64,000 nucleotides of DNA from Microbispora hainanensis. GTDB taxonomy: Bacteria > Actinomycetota > Actinomycetes > Streptosporangiales > Streptosporangiaceae. Below, in pieces: positions 36,635-48,451 of this stretch. The notes under the pieces were generated by a model. The model worked only from the letters and a program-made list of their open reading frames with translations, ran no database searches and was not told the origin of the DNA. The stretch is taken from NCBI RefSeq assembly GCF_036186745.1, contig NZ_CP108086.1:2790001-2854000 (forward strand). Reading direction: 5' to 3'. The translations under genes and the position numbers were made by a program. Each line of letters opens with the position of its first letter. The first letter of the stretch is position 1.

Positions 36635-37807
36635 TCACTCGCTTCTGGCCTGCTTGATCAGCTCTTCGCGAAGGTCCTGGCCCTCTGTGGCGTTCCTGAA
36701 CTCCTCAAGGGCCGCGCGGGCCTTGTCGTCGAGGTGCTGGGGCACCGTGACCTGGACGGTGACCAGCAGGTCGCCCTTCGTGCCGTCCTTGCGGGGGACC
36801 CCACGGCCGCGCACCCGGAACGTGCGCCCGTTGGGCGTTCCCTCCGGGATGCGCAGGGTCACCGGCATCCCCCGGAGCGTCGGCACCTTGATCTCGGCGC
36901 CGAGCGCGGCCTCGGGGAAGGTGACGGGGACCGTGACGGTCAGGTTCTCGCCGCTGCGCCCGAACACGGGGTGCGGTTTGACGTGGACCAGCACATAGAG
37001 ATCGCCGGCCGGGCCGCCGTTCTCACCGGGCGCGCCCTTGCCCTTGATCCTGATGCGCTGGCCGTCGCCGACCCCGGCGGGGATGCGGGCCTGGATCGTA
37101 CGGGTGCTCTTGCCGCGCCCGCTGCCCTCGCAGACGGGGCAGGGGTCGTCGACCACCAGGCCCCGGCCGCGGCAGTCGCGGCACGGCTCTGAGAAGGCGA
37201 AGTTGCCGAGGTTGCGGCTGGCCGCCCCGGTTCCCTCGCAGGTCGGGCACACCCGTGGCGTGGTGCCCGCCTTCGCCCCCGTGCCGCCGCAGGCGGTGCA
37301 GGCGGCCGAACTGGTGAGCCGGAGGGACACGGTGCTGCCGTCGACCGCCTCGCCGAAGGTCAGCGTCACCTCCGACTCGACGTCCTGGCCGCGCCGTGGC
37401 CGGGCAGTGGTCGTGCGCGTGCCCGCTCCGCCCCGGTTGAACAGCCCCCCGAACAGGTCCCCGATCCGGTCGCCCGACCCCGAGCCGCCGAACAGGTCGC
37501 CGAGGTCGAAGTTGAAGCCGCCGCCGGTGCCGCGCGGGCCCCCCGCTCCCGCGAAGCCGCCGACGCCCGACCCGAACAGCGTGCGCGCCTCGTCGTACTC
37601 CTTGCGCCGCTTGACGTCGGAGAGCACGTCGTAGGCCTCGGAGACCTCCTTGAACTTCTCCTCGGTCTCCTTGTTGCCCGGGTTGGCGTCGGGGTGGTAC
37701 TTGCGGGCGAGCTTGCGGTACGCCTTCTTGATCTCGTCGGCGCTCGCGGTCTTGGGCACACCAAGGACGGCGTAGTAGTCCTTTTCCAAGTAGTCCTTGG
37801 TGCTCAT
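36635..37807 (-). CDS. dnaJ: Co-chaperone DnaJ
   Basis: A 390-residue type I DnaJ. The J-domain (about 10-75) contains the KYHPDANPG loop with the HPD triad. A Gly/Phe-rich region ([16 protein letters not shown]) and four zinc repeats follow: [32 protein letters not shown]. The C-terminal substrate domain is normal. It stimulates DnaK ATPase. ATG 37807 lies downstream of grpE across a 125-bp gap, the largest in the operon. Confidence 0.96.
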   Translation of the reverse strand: MSTKDYLEKDYYAVLGVPKTASADEIKKAYRKLARKYHPDANPGNKETEEKFKEVSEAYDVLSDVKRRKEYDEARTLFGSGVGGFAGAGGPRGTGGGFNFDLGDLFGGSGSGDRIGDLFGGLFNRGGAGTRTTTARPRRGQDVESEVTLTFGEAVDGSTVSLRLTSSAACTACGGTGAKAGTTPRVCPTCEGTGAASRNLGNFAFSEPCRDCRGRGLVVDDPCPVCEGSGRGKSTRTIQARIPAGVGDGQRIRIKGKGAPGENGGPAGDLYVLVHVKPHPVFGRSGENLTVTVPVTFPEAALGAEIKVPTLRGMPVTLRIPEGTPNGRTFRVRGRGVPRKDGTKGDLLVTVQVTVPQHLDDKARAALEEFRNATEGQDLREELIKQARSE

Positions 37808-37932
37808 CTATCGCTTCCTTCGCACGAAAGGGGAGTGAATCGGTGTTTCCGCGCAGGCCCCCGAGGGTGTCGTCACGGGCAGCCCTCGCGGGTCTCTCCC
37901 GATCTTCGCCGATCGGGAGAGACTCCGCGGTT

Positions 37933-40547
<2,615 letters not shown>

Positions 40548-40584
40548 TCATCCCGTGGCCGGGAACTCGTACGGTCTGTCCTCT

Positions 40585-41061
40585 CTACTTCGCGCCGTCC
40601 ACGACCTTCCGGTCGCCGAGCGGGGCCTTGAGCTGCACTTTCGTGGTCTTGAGGATCGCGATCGCGATGCAGACGGCGTCGGGCGAGCGCCGGTCCTGTC
40701 CCTCGTACAGGGTGACGGTGACCTCGCGCGCGGTCTCGGTCACCTCGACGTGGTCGAGCACGTTGCAGGGCTCCACCCCGGACCACCACACGATGTCGAG
40801 GGCCCTGCCGTCGTCGGTGGGGGTGGCGCTCTCCCACGGCACCTTGCGCGGGTGCAGCGTGGGCCCGGCCGGGGCCACGGGAGACGGGGTGCCGCTCGGC
40901 GCGCCGGACGGCGCGGCAGGCGCGGCCGGCACGCTGACGGCCTGATCGGCATCGGTCCCGGTGGGAGAGCCGTCCGGCTGCTCGGGTGAGGCCGAGGTGG
41001 AGGAGGTCCCTCCGCAGGCGACCGCCAGGAACAGGAGGGCCACGAGCCAGAGCTTTCTCAT
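40585..41061 (-). CDS. Lipoprotein of unknown function
   Basis: A 158-residue lipoprotein with lipobox LAVACGG at residues 13-19 and a Ser/Pro/Ala-rich spacer. The folded end of about 80 residues (DGRALDIVWWSGVEPCNVLD, then VTVTLYEGQDRRSPDAVCIA) has two cysteines that could bond. It looks like a small extracytoplasmic beta domain. ATG 41061 was chosen for the signal sequence. Its neighbours give no functional hint. Confidence 0.75.
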   Translation of the reverse strand: MRKLWLVALLFLAVACGGTSSTSASPEQPDGSPTGTDADQAVSVPAAPAAPSGAPSGTPSPVAPAGPTLHPRKVPWESATPTDDGRALDIVWWSGVEPCNVLDHVEVTETAREVTVTLYEGQDRRSPDAVCIAIAILKTTKVQLKAPLGDRKVVDGAK

Positions 41062-41092
41062 GTCCCATACACGGCTGTGCGGAGCGACCGGT

Positions 41093-41602
41093 TCACCCTG
41101 TGGCCCGGCTGCGCCTCAGCACGTGGGTGACGCCTCCGTCGTCCTCGGTCACGTCCCGCACGTGCTCGAAGCCGATCCCGTTCAGCACGGCCAGCGAGGC
41201 GGTGTTCGGCGCCGCCACGGTGGCGTACACCTCGGTGAGCCCCAGGGTGTCGAAGCCGTAGGCGACGATCGCCCCGGCCAGTTCTCTCCCCAGGCCGAAT
41301 CCCCACATGCCGGGGGCCAGGGCGTAGATGATCTCGTAGCCGTCCGCCACCTTCGCCGGCTTGATCTCGGCGTGCCCGGCGAAGCGGCCGTCCCGGCGCA
41401 CGGCCCAGACGTCGAACAGCTCCTGGGCGTAGACCTTCGTGAAGATCCGCCCGAACAGGGCGCGGTAGTCCGCCTCGGGGGCGGGACCGTCGCCCATCCA
41501 CCGCGACACCCGCCCGTCCAGGAACAGGGTGACGAAGTCGTCCTCGTCTTCGGGGACGTACGGCTCCAGCAGCAGGCGCTCGGTCCGCAGAGTCGGGGTC
41601 AT
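41093..41602 (-). CDS. GNAT acetyltransferase, RimJ/RimL type
   Basis: A 169-residue protein. LRTERLLLEPYVPEDEDDFV is the typical RimJ/RimL start, the acetyl-CoA motif lies in YALAPGMWGFGLGRELAGAI, and NTASLAVLNGIGFEHVR closes the fold. The substrate is likely an N-terminus or small amine, not predictable. TAACTT lies 8 nt upstream of ATG 41602 on the minus strand; leaderless expression is likely. It is divergent from the ABC exporter. Confidence 0.87.
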   Translation of the reverse strand: MTPTLRTERLLLEPYVPEDEDDFVTLFLDGRVSRWMGDGPAPEADYRALFGRIFTKVYAQELFDVWAVRRDGRFAGHAEIKPAKVADGYEIIYALAPGMWGFGLGRELAGAIVAYGFDTLGLTEVYATVAAPNTASLAVLNGIGFEHVRDVTEDDGGVTHVLRRSRATG

Positions 41603-41610
41603 GGGGCGTG

Positions 41611-41616
41611 AAGTTA
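41611..41616 (-). promoter_or_regulatory. -10 box of the leaderless GNAT gene
   Basis: On the minus strand TAACTT ends 8 nt before ATG 41602. Confidence 0.45.
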
Positions 41617-41698
41617 CCCATGCGGCGCACCCTCGGACAAATCGCTTTTCGCGGTCGGTGCGCGCCGCGGGGGCCGGAATGTCACCGCGATGGACGCA

Positions 41699-41745
41699 TT
41701 GACGGCCCTTTGCCGCGGGTTTAAATTCATCACATGATGAATTTA
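41699..41745 (+). promoter_or_regulatory. Promoter of the ABC-2 exporter with a palindrome over -10 and start codon
   Basis: -35 TTGACG (41699-41704), 17 nt, -10 TAAATT (41722-41727), then 6 nt to ATG 41734. Perfect 11-bp inverted arms TAAATTCATCA (41722-41732) and TGATGAATTTA (41735-41745), 2 nt apart, cover the -10, the predicted start site and the first four codons. Confidence 0.8.
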
Positions 41746-42462
41746 TCGGATCCCGCGATCGCCGTACGGGATCTGCGGGTGGTCAGGGGCGGGGCCGAGG
41801 TCCTGCACGGCCTGACCTTCGAGGTGCCGCGAGGGCAGGTCACCGGCCTGCTCGGGCCGAGCGGCTGCGGCAAGACGACGCTCATGCGGGCGATCGTGGG
41901 CGTCCAGGTCGTGTCCGGCGGCGAGGTGAGCGTGCTCGGCGAGCCGGCCGGGAGCGCGGGCCTGCGCCGCAGGATCGGCTACTCGACGCAGAGCCCGGCG
42001 GTCTACCGGGACCTGACCGTGCTGGAGAACCTGCGCTACTTCGCCGCCGTGCTCGGCGCGCCGAAGGACGACCCCGAGCGGGTGCTCGCGGAGGTGGGGC
42101 TCTCCGGGGCCGCCCACCAGCTCGCGTCCACGCTCTCGGGCGGTCAGCTGGGCCGCGCCGGGCTCGCCGTGGCCCTGCTCGGCCGTCCGGAGCTGCTCGT
42201 GCTCGACGAGCCGACGGTCGGGCTCGACCCCGTGCTGCGGCAGGAGCTGTGGACGCTCTTCAACCGCCTCGCGGAGGGCGGCACCACGATCCTGGTCTCC
42301 AGCCACGTCATGGACGAGGCCGCGCGGTGCGAGCGGCTGATCGTGCTGCGTGAGGGGAAGATCCTCGCCGACGACACCCCCGGCGCCCTGCGCGACCACA
42401 CGCGTACGACCGACCTGGAGGAGGCGTTCCTGCGCCTGATCGAAGAGAGGGCGGCGGCATGA
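41734..42462 (+). CDS. ABC-2 exporter ATP-binding subunit
   Basis: A 242-residue ATPase: Walker A GPSGCGKTT near residue 42-50, Q-loop in STQSPAVYRDLTV, signature LSGGQLGRAGLAVALLG, Walker B LLVLDEPTVGLDP, and switch VSSHVMDE. It resembles drug or lipid exporters of the DrrA type. Start ATG 41734 lies inside a palindromic operator and the mRNA should be leaderless. Codon 4 is the rare TTA (41743-41745). Its stop overlaps a small repeat gene (ATGA at 42459), which in turn overlaps the permease gene. Confidence 0.92.
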   Translation: MMNLSDPAIAVRDLRVVRGGAEVLHGLTFEVPRGQVTGLLGPSGCGKTTLMRAIVGVQVVSGGEVSVLGEPAGSAGLRRRIGYSTQSPAVYRDLTVLENLRYFAAVLGAPKDDPERVLAEVGLSGAAHQLASTLSGGQLGRAGLAVALLGRPELLVLDEPTVGLDPVLRQELWTLFNRLAEGGTTILVSSHVMDEAARCERLIVLREGKILADDTPGALRDHTRTTDLEEAFLRLIEERAAA

Positions 42463-42638
42463 ACGCGCTTCGCGAGCGAATCGACAGACGCGGCGTCCGG
42501 CGCGGCGGTCTCCTGCGCGCCTCCGGCACGGCCTCACCGCGCGCCTCCGGCACGGCCTCACCGCGCGCCTCCGGCACGACCTCCCTGCGCGCCTCCGGCA
42601 CGACCTCACTCCGAGCCGAAGGCGAGGAGTCGGCATGA
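42459..42638 (+). CDS. 59-residue Arg-rich repeat peptide coupled between the ABC subunits
   Basis: ATG 42459 overlaps the ATPase stop (ATGA), and TGA 42636-42638 overlaps the permease start at 42635 (ATGA). The product begins MNALRERIDRRGVRRGGLL. It then has four copies of an 8-residue unit R-A-S-G-T-(A/T)-S-(P/L), and ends RAEGEESA. It has no hydrophobic segment. The 24-bp repeat keeps the frame. Two perfect couplings argue that ribosomes pass through it. It may be a real basic peptide or a translated spacer keeping the permease coupled. Nothing similar is known to me. Confidence 0.65.
   Translation: MNALRERIDRRGVRRGGLLRASGTASPRASGTASPRASGTTSLRASGTTSLRAEGEESA
42515..42610 (+). repeat. 24-bp tandem repeat, four units, in frame
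   Basis: Units start GCGCGCCTCCGGCACG at 42515, 42539, 42563 and 42587. The first two are identical, the last two differ at a few bases. Confidence 0.95.
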
Positions 42639-43369
42639 GCTTCGCGATCACTTTTGCCACCGCCAGGCGGATCATGACCCAGCTTCGCCACGACCGGCGG
42701 ACGGTCGCGCTCATGGTCCTGGTGCCGACGCTGGTGATGATCCTGCTCTACTACGTGATGGACGACGAGCGCGCGTTCGGCCACTGGTCGCCGATTCTGC
42801 TGTGCGTCTTCCCCTTCCTGGTGATGTTCCTCATCACCTCGATCGGGACGCTGCGCGAGCGCACGTCGGGCACGCTTGAGCGGCTCATGGCGATGCCGCT
42901 CGGACGGCTCGACCTCCTCCTCGGCTATGGCCTCGCGTTCGGGCTGGCGGCGTGTGTCCAGGTGGCGCTGGCGCTGACCGTCTCCCTCACCTGGCTGGGC
43001 CTCGACCTGCCCGGCCCGCTGTGGCCGCTGGTGCTCGTGGCCCTGCTCAACGCCCTGCTCGGCACCGCGCTCGGCCTGCTGTGCAGCGCGTTCGCCCGCA
43101 CGGAGTTCCAGGCCGTGCAGTTCATGCCGATCGTGATGATCCCCCAGATCCTGCTCGGCGGGATCCTCGTGCCGCGCGGGCAGATGGCGACCGTGCTGGA
43201 GTGGATCTCGAACGTCCTGCCCATGTCGTACGCGATCGAGGCGATGGCGCACGCGGTCGCGGACACCGATCCGAGCGGCGAGTTCTGGCGCGACGTCGTC
43301 GTGGTGGCGGGGTCGGCAGTGCTGGCACTGCTGCTCGGCGCCGCCACGCTGCGCCGCCGGACCTCCTGA
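42635..43369 (+). CDS. ABC-2 type transporter permease subunit
   Basis: A 244-residue protein with six helices (VALMVLVPTLVMILLYYVMD; LLCVFPFLVMFLITSIG; and others). The ABC-2 signature region is TSGTLERLMAMPLGRLDLLLGY, with QFMPIVMIPQILLGGILVP later. ATG 42635 has GAGGAG 5 nt upstream. With the ATPase it forms an export system for a hydrophobic compound or lipid; the substrate is unknown. The AraC regulator downstream on the opposite strand is not clearly linked. Confidence 0.92.
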   Translation: MSFAITFATARRIMTQLRHDRRTVALMVLVPTLVMILLYYVMDDERAFGHWSPILLCVFPFLVMFLITSIGTLRERTSGTLERLMAMPLGRLDLLLGYGLAFGLAACVQVALALTVSLTWLGLDLPGPLWPLVLVALLNALLGTALGLLCSAFARTEFQAVQFMPIVMIPQILLGGILVPRGQMATVLEWISNVLPMSYAIEAMAHAVADTDPSGEFWRDVVVVAGSAVLALLLGAATLRRRTS

Positions 43370-43380
43370 GCGCAGCCCCT

Positions 43381-43444
43381 GGCCGAACCCCCTGGCCGAA
43401 CCCCCTGGCCGAACCCCCTGGCCGAGTCCCCTGCGCGACCCCCT
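43381..43444. repeat. 13-bp tandem repeat, four to five units
   Basis: GGCCGAACCCCCT occurs three times from 43381, then GGCCGAGTCCCCT and a degenerate fifth unit. It lies between the convergent permease and AraC genes. Confidence 0.85.
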
Positions 43445-43475
43445 GCACGTCGGCCGTACGTCTCGGGAATCGGGC

Positions 43476-44420
43476 TCAACGCGCCCGGCGGCGCCAGGCC
43501 GAGGGGCTGACGCCGCGGGCGCGCTTGAACGCCACGCTGAAGGCGAACGCGTCCCCGTAGCCGACCTCGCGAGCCACGGCGGCGATGGTGGCGTCGGTGT
43601 CGCTGAGCAGATCGGCTCCCAGGGTCATCCGCCAGCCGGTGAGGTAGGCGAGCGGGGGCTCGCCCACCATGCTCCGGAAGCGCGCGGCGAAGGCGGCGCG
43701 CGACATGCCCACCCCCGCGGCCAGCTCGGCGACCGTCCACCGACGGGCGGGACGCTCGTGCAGCAGGCGCAGCGCCTCGCCGACGGCGGGATCGGCCAGC
43801 GCCCGGTGCCAGGAGGGGGCCGCGGCCCCCGGCCCGGCGCACCAGGCCCGCAACGCCAGCACGAGCACGAGGTCGAGCAGCCGGTGGAGGACGGCGTCCT
43901 GGCCGGGTTCGTCGGGGGCGACCTCGGCGGCGAGCAGGTCCAGGGCGGCCCGGGTGCTCGGCCCGGCCGGCACGACCGCCAGCGGCGGCAGCATGCCCAG
44001 CAGCCGGGCGCCTGCCTGACCACGCAGTTCGCAGGCGCCCCTGAGCATGATCGTGGCCCCGGGCAGGCCGTCGCCGTAGGTGCGCGGGCCGAGACTCCGC
44101 TGCGCCCCGGCCGCCGCCTCGCCGTCGCCGACGACGTGTTTCCTGCTCCCGTGGATCACGGCCTGCGGCGGGGTGGACGGATCGTCGGCGATCGTGTGCG
44201 GGTGGGCGCCGCCGATGAGGGCGATGTCACCCGGGGCCAGGCGCATCGGGGCGACGCCCGCGCCGTCGAGCCGCACCGACGCGTGGCCCCCGAGCGCGGC
44301 CACCACGGTGAGAGGCGGGGCGCCGGTGAAGGCCAGCGCCCATGGCGGCCGCTGGATCAACTGCCTGACCAGCGCGTTCCTGGCGTGAGCCCGATGGAGC
44401 AGGTCGCTCAGCACGTCCAT
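43476..44420 (-). CDS. AraC-family regulator with cupin-type sensor domain
   Basis: A 314-residue regulator. The N-terminal cupin-like part (about 1-190) includes MRLAPGDIALIGGAHPHTIA. The C-terminal double HTH is WTVAELAAGVGMSRAAFAAR FRSM followed by REVGYGDAFAFSVAFKRARG. TAGCGT lies 6 nt upstream of ATG 44420 on the minus strand, so it is probably leaderless. It diverges from the NAD(P)-binding reductase across 44 bp and likely controls it; such AraC/NmrA pairs usually answer to electrophiles or phenolics. Confidence 0.9.
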   Translation of the reverse strand: MDVLSDLLHRAHARNALVRQLIQRPPWALAFTGAPPLTVVAALGGHASVRLDGAGVAPMRLAPGDIALIGGAHPHTIADDPSTPPQAVIHGSRKHVVGDGEAAAGAQRSLGPRTYGDGLPGATIMLRGACELRGQAGARLLGMLPPLAVVPAGPSTRAALDLLAAEVAPDEPGQDAVLHRLLDLVLVLALRAWCAGPGAAAPSWHRALADPAVGEALRLLHERPARRWTVAELAAGVGMSRAAFAARFRSMVGEPPLAYLTGWRMTLGADLLSDTDATIAAVAREVGYGDAFAFSVAFKRARGVSPSAWRRRAR

Positions 44421-44426
44421 GCCGTC

Positions 44427-44432
44427 ACGCTA
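44427..44432 (-). promoter_or_regulatory. -10 box of the leaderless AraC gene
   Basis: On the minus strand TAGCGT ends 6 nt before ATG 44420. The same bases read TAGACG at 44431-44436 on the plus strand, a possible -10 for the divergent gene. Confidence 0.45.
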
Positions 44433-44464
44433 GACGCTGACAAAGAAATGAGGGACGTTCTCCC

Positions 44465-45337
44465 ATGGATCGTCTCGGTGTTCCCCGGTTTCCTTGGGGC
44501 ATGGAGAAGATCCTCGTAATCGGCGGCACCGGCAAGACCGGCCGCCGCGTCGTCCGGCGCCTGAAGGCCGCCGGTGTGCAGGCCTGTACGGCGTCCCGCA
44601 CCGGCGGGGACGTCCCGTTCGATCTGGGCAGGCCGGAGACCTGGGCGCCCGCGCTCGACGGGGCCGCCGCCGTCTACATCGTCGAGCCCGACCTGCGGCC
44701 GGGCCTGGACCGCCGGGCGCGCGTCCCCGCTCTCGTCGCCGAGGCGGTGGCCGCCGGAGCTCGGCGGCTGGTGCTGCTGTCCGCCTACGGCGTGGGCGAG
44801 GCCGGTGACGATCACCCGCTGAAGTCCGCGGAGCGGGCCGTACGCGACTCGGGCGTCGGCTGGACCATCCTGCGGCCCGACTGGTTCGCGCAGAACTTCA
44901 GCGAGGCGTTCTGGCGGCAGGGCATCCTCGCCGGCGCCCTGGCCCTGCCCACCGGAGACGGGCGTACGCCGTTCGTGGACGCCGAGGACATCGCCGAGGT
45001 CGCCGCGGCGGCGCTGACCGACGAGCGGCACAGCGGCCGGATCTATCACCTCACCGGCCCGCGGGCCGTCTCCTTCGGAGAGGCGGCCGATCTCATCGGC
45101 AGTGCCACGGGGCGCACGATCCGGCACGTCGACGTCGCCCCCGAGACCTTCGTGGAACGCCAGGTCGCGAACGGCGTCCCGCCCGAGGCCGCGCGGCTGC
45201 TCACCGGTCTCCTCGTGGACATCCGCGACGGGCAGGGCGCCGCCCCCTCCGACGGCGTGGAGCAGGCCCTCGGCAGGCCGCCCCGGCGGTTCGAGGACTA
45301 CGTCGCCGAGACCGCCGCCGCGGGCCACTGGAACTGA
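44465..45337 (+). CDS. NmrA-like NAD(P)-binding oxidoreductase
   Basis: A 290-residue Rossmann protein. The cofactor motif GGTGKTGRRV lies near residue 19, and VLLSAYGVGE, WTILRPDWFAQNFSE and DAEDIAEVAAAAL follow the NmrA/SDR-a5 pattern. It lacks the YxxxK pair, so it may act as a redox sensor or atypical reductase. ATG 44465 has GAGGGA 9 nt upstream; ATG 44501, where family similarity begins, is the alternative. It is probably controlled by the divergent AraC protein. Confidence 0.85.
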   Translation: MDRLGVPRFPWGMEKILVIGGTGKTGRRVVRRLKAAGVQACTASRTGGDVPFDLGRPETWAPALDGAAAVYIVEPDLRPGLDRRARVPALVAEAVAAGARRLVLLSAYGVGEAGDDHPLKSAERAVRDSGVGWTILRPDWFAQNFSEAFWRQGILAGALALPTGDGRTPFVDAEDIAEVAAAALTDERHSGRIYHLTGPRAVSFGEAADLIGSATGRTIRHVDVAPETFVERQVANGVPPEAARLLTGLLVDIRDGQGAAPSDGVEQALGRPPRRFEDYVAETAAAGHWN

Positions 45338-45383
45338 CCCTCCGGGCCGGCCCATCGCGTTCGGCTCCGTACGGCAGGGTCGG

Positions 45384-45389
45384 TAAGCT
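45384..45389 (+). promoter_or_regulatory. -10 box of proC
   Basis: TAAGCT precedes proC, giving a predicted leader of about 32 nt with its own ribosome site. Confidence 0.4.
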
Positions 45390-45427
45390 GCGGGGAGATC
45401 CCGGCGAAGCCCAGAAGAGGTGCAGGA

Positions 45428-46222
45428 ATGATCGCGATTCTCGGGACAGGAAAGATGGGCGAGGCCCTGCTCTCCGGGCTCGTACGCGCAGGTCTGGGGC
45501 CCGACGAGATCGTGGCGACGGCCCGCAGGCCCGAGCGGGCCGAGGCGCTGCGCGAGCGCTATGGCGTCCGGGTCGCGGGCAACGCAGAGGCGGCCAAGCT
45601 GGCCGACACGCTGATCCTCGCGGTCAAGCCGCAGGACATGAACGCGCTGCTGACCGAGATCTCCCCGTATGTGGCCGCCGATCGGCTGGTGATCTCGGTG
45701 GCCGCCGGCATCACGACCGCGTTCGTGGAGGCGCGGCTCGCGGACGGCGTGGCGGTCGTCCGCGTCATGTCCAACACGCCCGTCCTGGTGGACGAGGCCA
45801 TGAGCGTCATCTCGGCCGGGGCGCACGCCTCCGAGGAGCACCTGAAGCGCACCGAGGAGCTGCTCAGCCCGGTGGGGAAGGTGCTGCGCATCCCCGAGTC
45901 GCAGCAGGACGCCGCCACCGCGCTGTCCGGCAGCGGTCCGGCGTACTTCTTCTACCTGGTCGAGGCCATGGTCGACGCCGGGATCCTGCTGGGCATGCCG
46001 CGCGCCGCGGCCCTCGACATGGTCACCCAGTCGATCGTCGGCGCAGCGATCATGCTGCGCGACTCCGGGGAGCACCCGGTGATCCTGCGCGAGGCCGTGA
46101 CGTCGCCCGGAGGCACCACGATCTCCGCCATCGCCGAGCTGGAGCGCCACAAGGTGCGGGCCGCGTTCCTCGACGCGATCGAGGCGGCCTGCGAGCGCAG
46201 CCGCCGTCTCGCCGCCGGCTGA
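45428..46222 (+). CDS. proC: Pyrroline-5-carboxylate reductase
   Basis: A 264-residue enzyme that reduces pyrroline-5-carboxylate to proline. The Rossmann start is MIAILGTGKMGEALLSGLV. VAAGIT, RVMSNTPV, SGSGPAYFF and the C-terminal signature REAVTSPGGTT follow, all in order. ATG 45428 has AGAAGAGG 8 nt upstream. It stands alone. Confidence 0.96.
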   Translation: MIAILGTGKMGEALLSGLVRAGLGPDEIVATARRPERAEALRERYGVRVAGNAEAAKLADTLILAVKPQDMNALLTEISPYVAADRLVISVAAGITTAFVEARLADGVAVVRVMSNTPVLVDEAMSVISAGAHASEEHLKRTEELLSPVGKVLRIPESQQDAATALSGSGPAYFFYLVEAMVDAGILLGMPRAAALDMVTQSIVGAAIMLRDSGEHPVILREAVTSPGGTTISAIAELERHKVRAAFLDAIEAACERSRRLAAG

Positions 46223-46312
46223 CGCGGCGTCCGGTTCGCGAGCGGCTGTGCCGGTTGCCGCAGTTTGCCCTGTGACGACCGGCATTCCCGGGACGGAAGA
46301 TGACCACCGCTT

Positions 46313-46318
46313 TACGAT
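46313..46318 (+). promoter_or_regulatory. -10 box of the leaderless MacA-like gene
   Basis: TACGAT ends 6 nt before GTG 46325, and no ribosome site is present. Confidence 0.5.
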
Positions 46319-46324
46319 TGGCGC

Positions 46325-47712
46325 GTGACGTGTCGTCGCGTGGTCGTCCCGCTCATCGCCGTCCTGCTCGCCGCCGGGTGCACGTCGTCCGAACCGCAGA
46401 AGGCCGCCGTGGCCGAGGTCACGAGGACCACCGTCAGCGAGGTCGTCGAGGCCCCCGCGACGGTGGGCGCGCGTGCGACGGCCACCCTGACCGCCCCCGC
46501 GTCCGGCACGATCGCCCGCCTGTACGTCCAGGACGGCGACACGGTGAAGAAGGGCCAGGTCCTCGCCAGGATCAGCTCTCCTCAGGCGAAGCAGCAGCTC
46601 TCGGCCGCGCGTGAGGCAGACCGGCAGGCCGCCAAGCCCGTCTCCTTCGGCGGCGGCGCCCCGGTGAGCGTACGGCTGCCGAGCCTGCGGCTGCCGAGCT
46701 CGCTCGACGCACACGTCGCCCGGTCGTTCGCCCAGGCCAGGAAGGCGGCAAAATCGATCGGCGACCGCGGGGCCAGGGCCCGGCTGCTGGCCGCCATCGA
46801 CACCGCCGAGAAGCGGCAGCGGGCCCAGCGGCGGGCGCTCGGCGAGGTGCTCGACGGGCTCACCCGGGCGATCGGCCAGAGCCTGTCGCAGGTCAGCGGC
46901 CAGATGAGCGCCGGGATCAGCGGGCTGAGCGCGTCGATGGCGTCGCTGCGGGCCGCGTCGAGGTCGCAGACCAAGGCGGCCGTGCGCGCGGCCGAGCAGA
47001 CCGTGGACGCCCTGGTCGTCAGGGCGCCGTTCGGCGGCGTGGTCACCCTGGGCGGGGCGTCCTCCACCGGGGGCGCGGCCGGTCTCGGCGCGCTGGTCTC
47101 ACAGCTGCCCGCCGGTCTGGCGGGCCAGGCGGGTGCGGCCGCGGCCGCACCCGCGGGCCGTTCCGGCGGGACGATCGCCACCGGTGTCCCGGTGGCCGCC
47201 GGAGACCCGATCGTCACCGTGACCGACGTGTCGGTGCTCACGTTGTCGGCCGACGTGGACGAGACCGACGTGCTGCTCGTGCGCGAGGGCACCCCGGCCG
47301 ACGTCGAGTTCGACGCGGTGACCGGCGCGACCTACATCGCCACCGTGACGGGCGTGGGGGTCACCCCCAAGGAGGGCGCGACCGGCGGGGTCAGCTATCC
47401 CGTACGGCTGCGCCTGGGCCGGGGCGCCTACGACGACGGCGGCGCGGCCCCCGCGCCCAAGCCGGGGATGAGCGCCGTGGTGCGGCTGACCGTACGCCGC
47501 TCGGAGAACGCCACGGCCGTGCCCGCGTCGGCGATCGTGACGAGCGGCCGGGAGTCGATCGTGTGGGCGGTGCGCGACGGCAGAGCCGAGCGGCGGGTCG
47601 TCCGGCTGGGCGCGCAGGGCGACGCGGTCGTGGAGATCCTCAGCGGGGTGTCTCCCGGTGAGCGGGTGGTGGTCAAGGGCGCCGACGCCGTACGCCCCGG
47701 CCAGACGCTGTC

Positions 47713-47716
<4 letters not shown>
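46325..47716 (+). CDS. Periplasmic adaptor-like lipoprotein of a MacAB-type exporter
   Basis: A 463-residue protein with a lipoprotein signal (LIAVLLAAGC near residue 18). The lipoyl half-motif SGTIARLYVQDGDTVKKGQV is followed by a helical hairpin of about 130 residues. A second lipoyl half (VVRAPFGGVVTLGG) and a beta-barrel part (VSVLTLSADVDETDVLLV) complete it. HlyD/MacA family. In a Gram-positive cell it cannot bridge to an outer membrane, so it is probably an accessory subunit. The next gene's GTG overlaps its stop. Confidence 0.88.
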
Positions 47717-48441
<725 letters not shown>

Positions 48442-48451
48442 GGGCGGCGTC

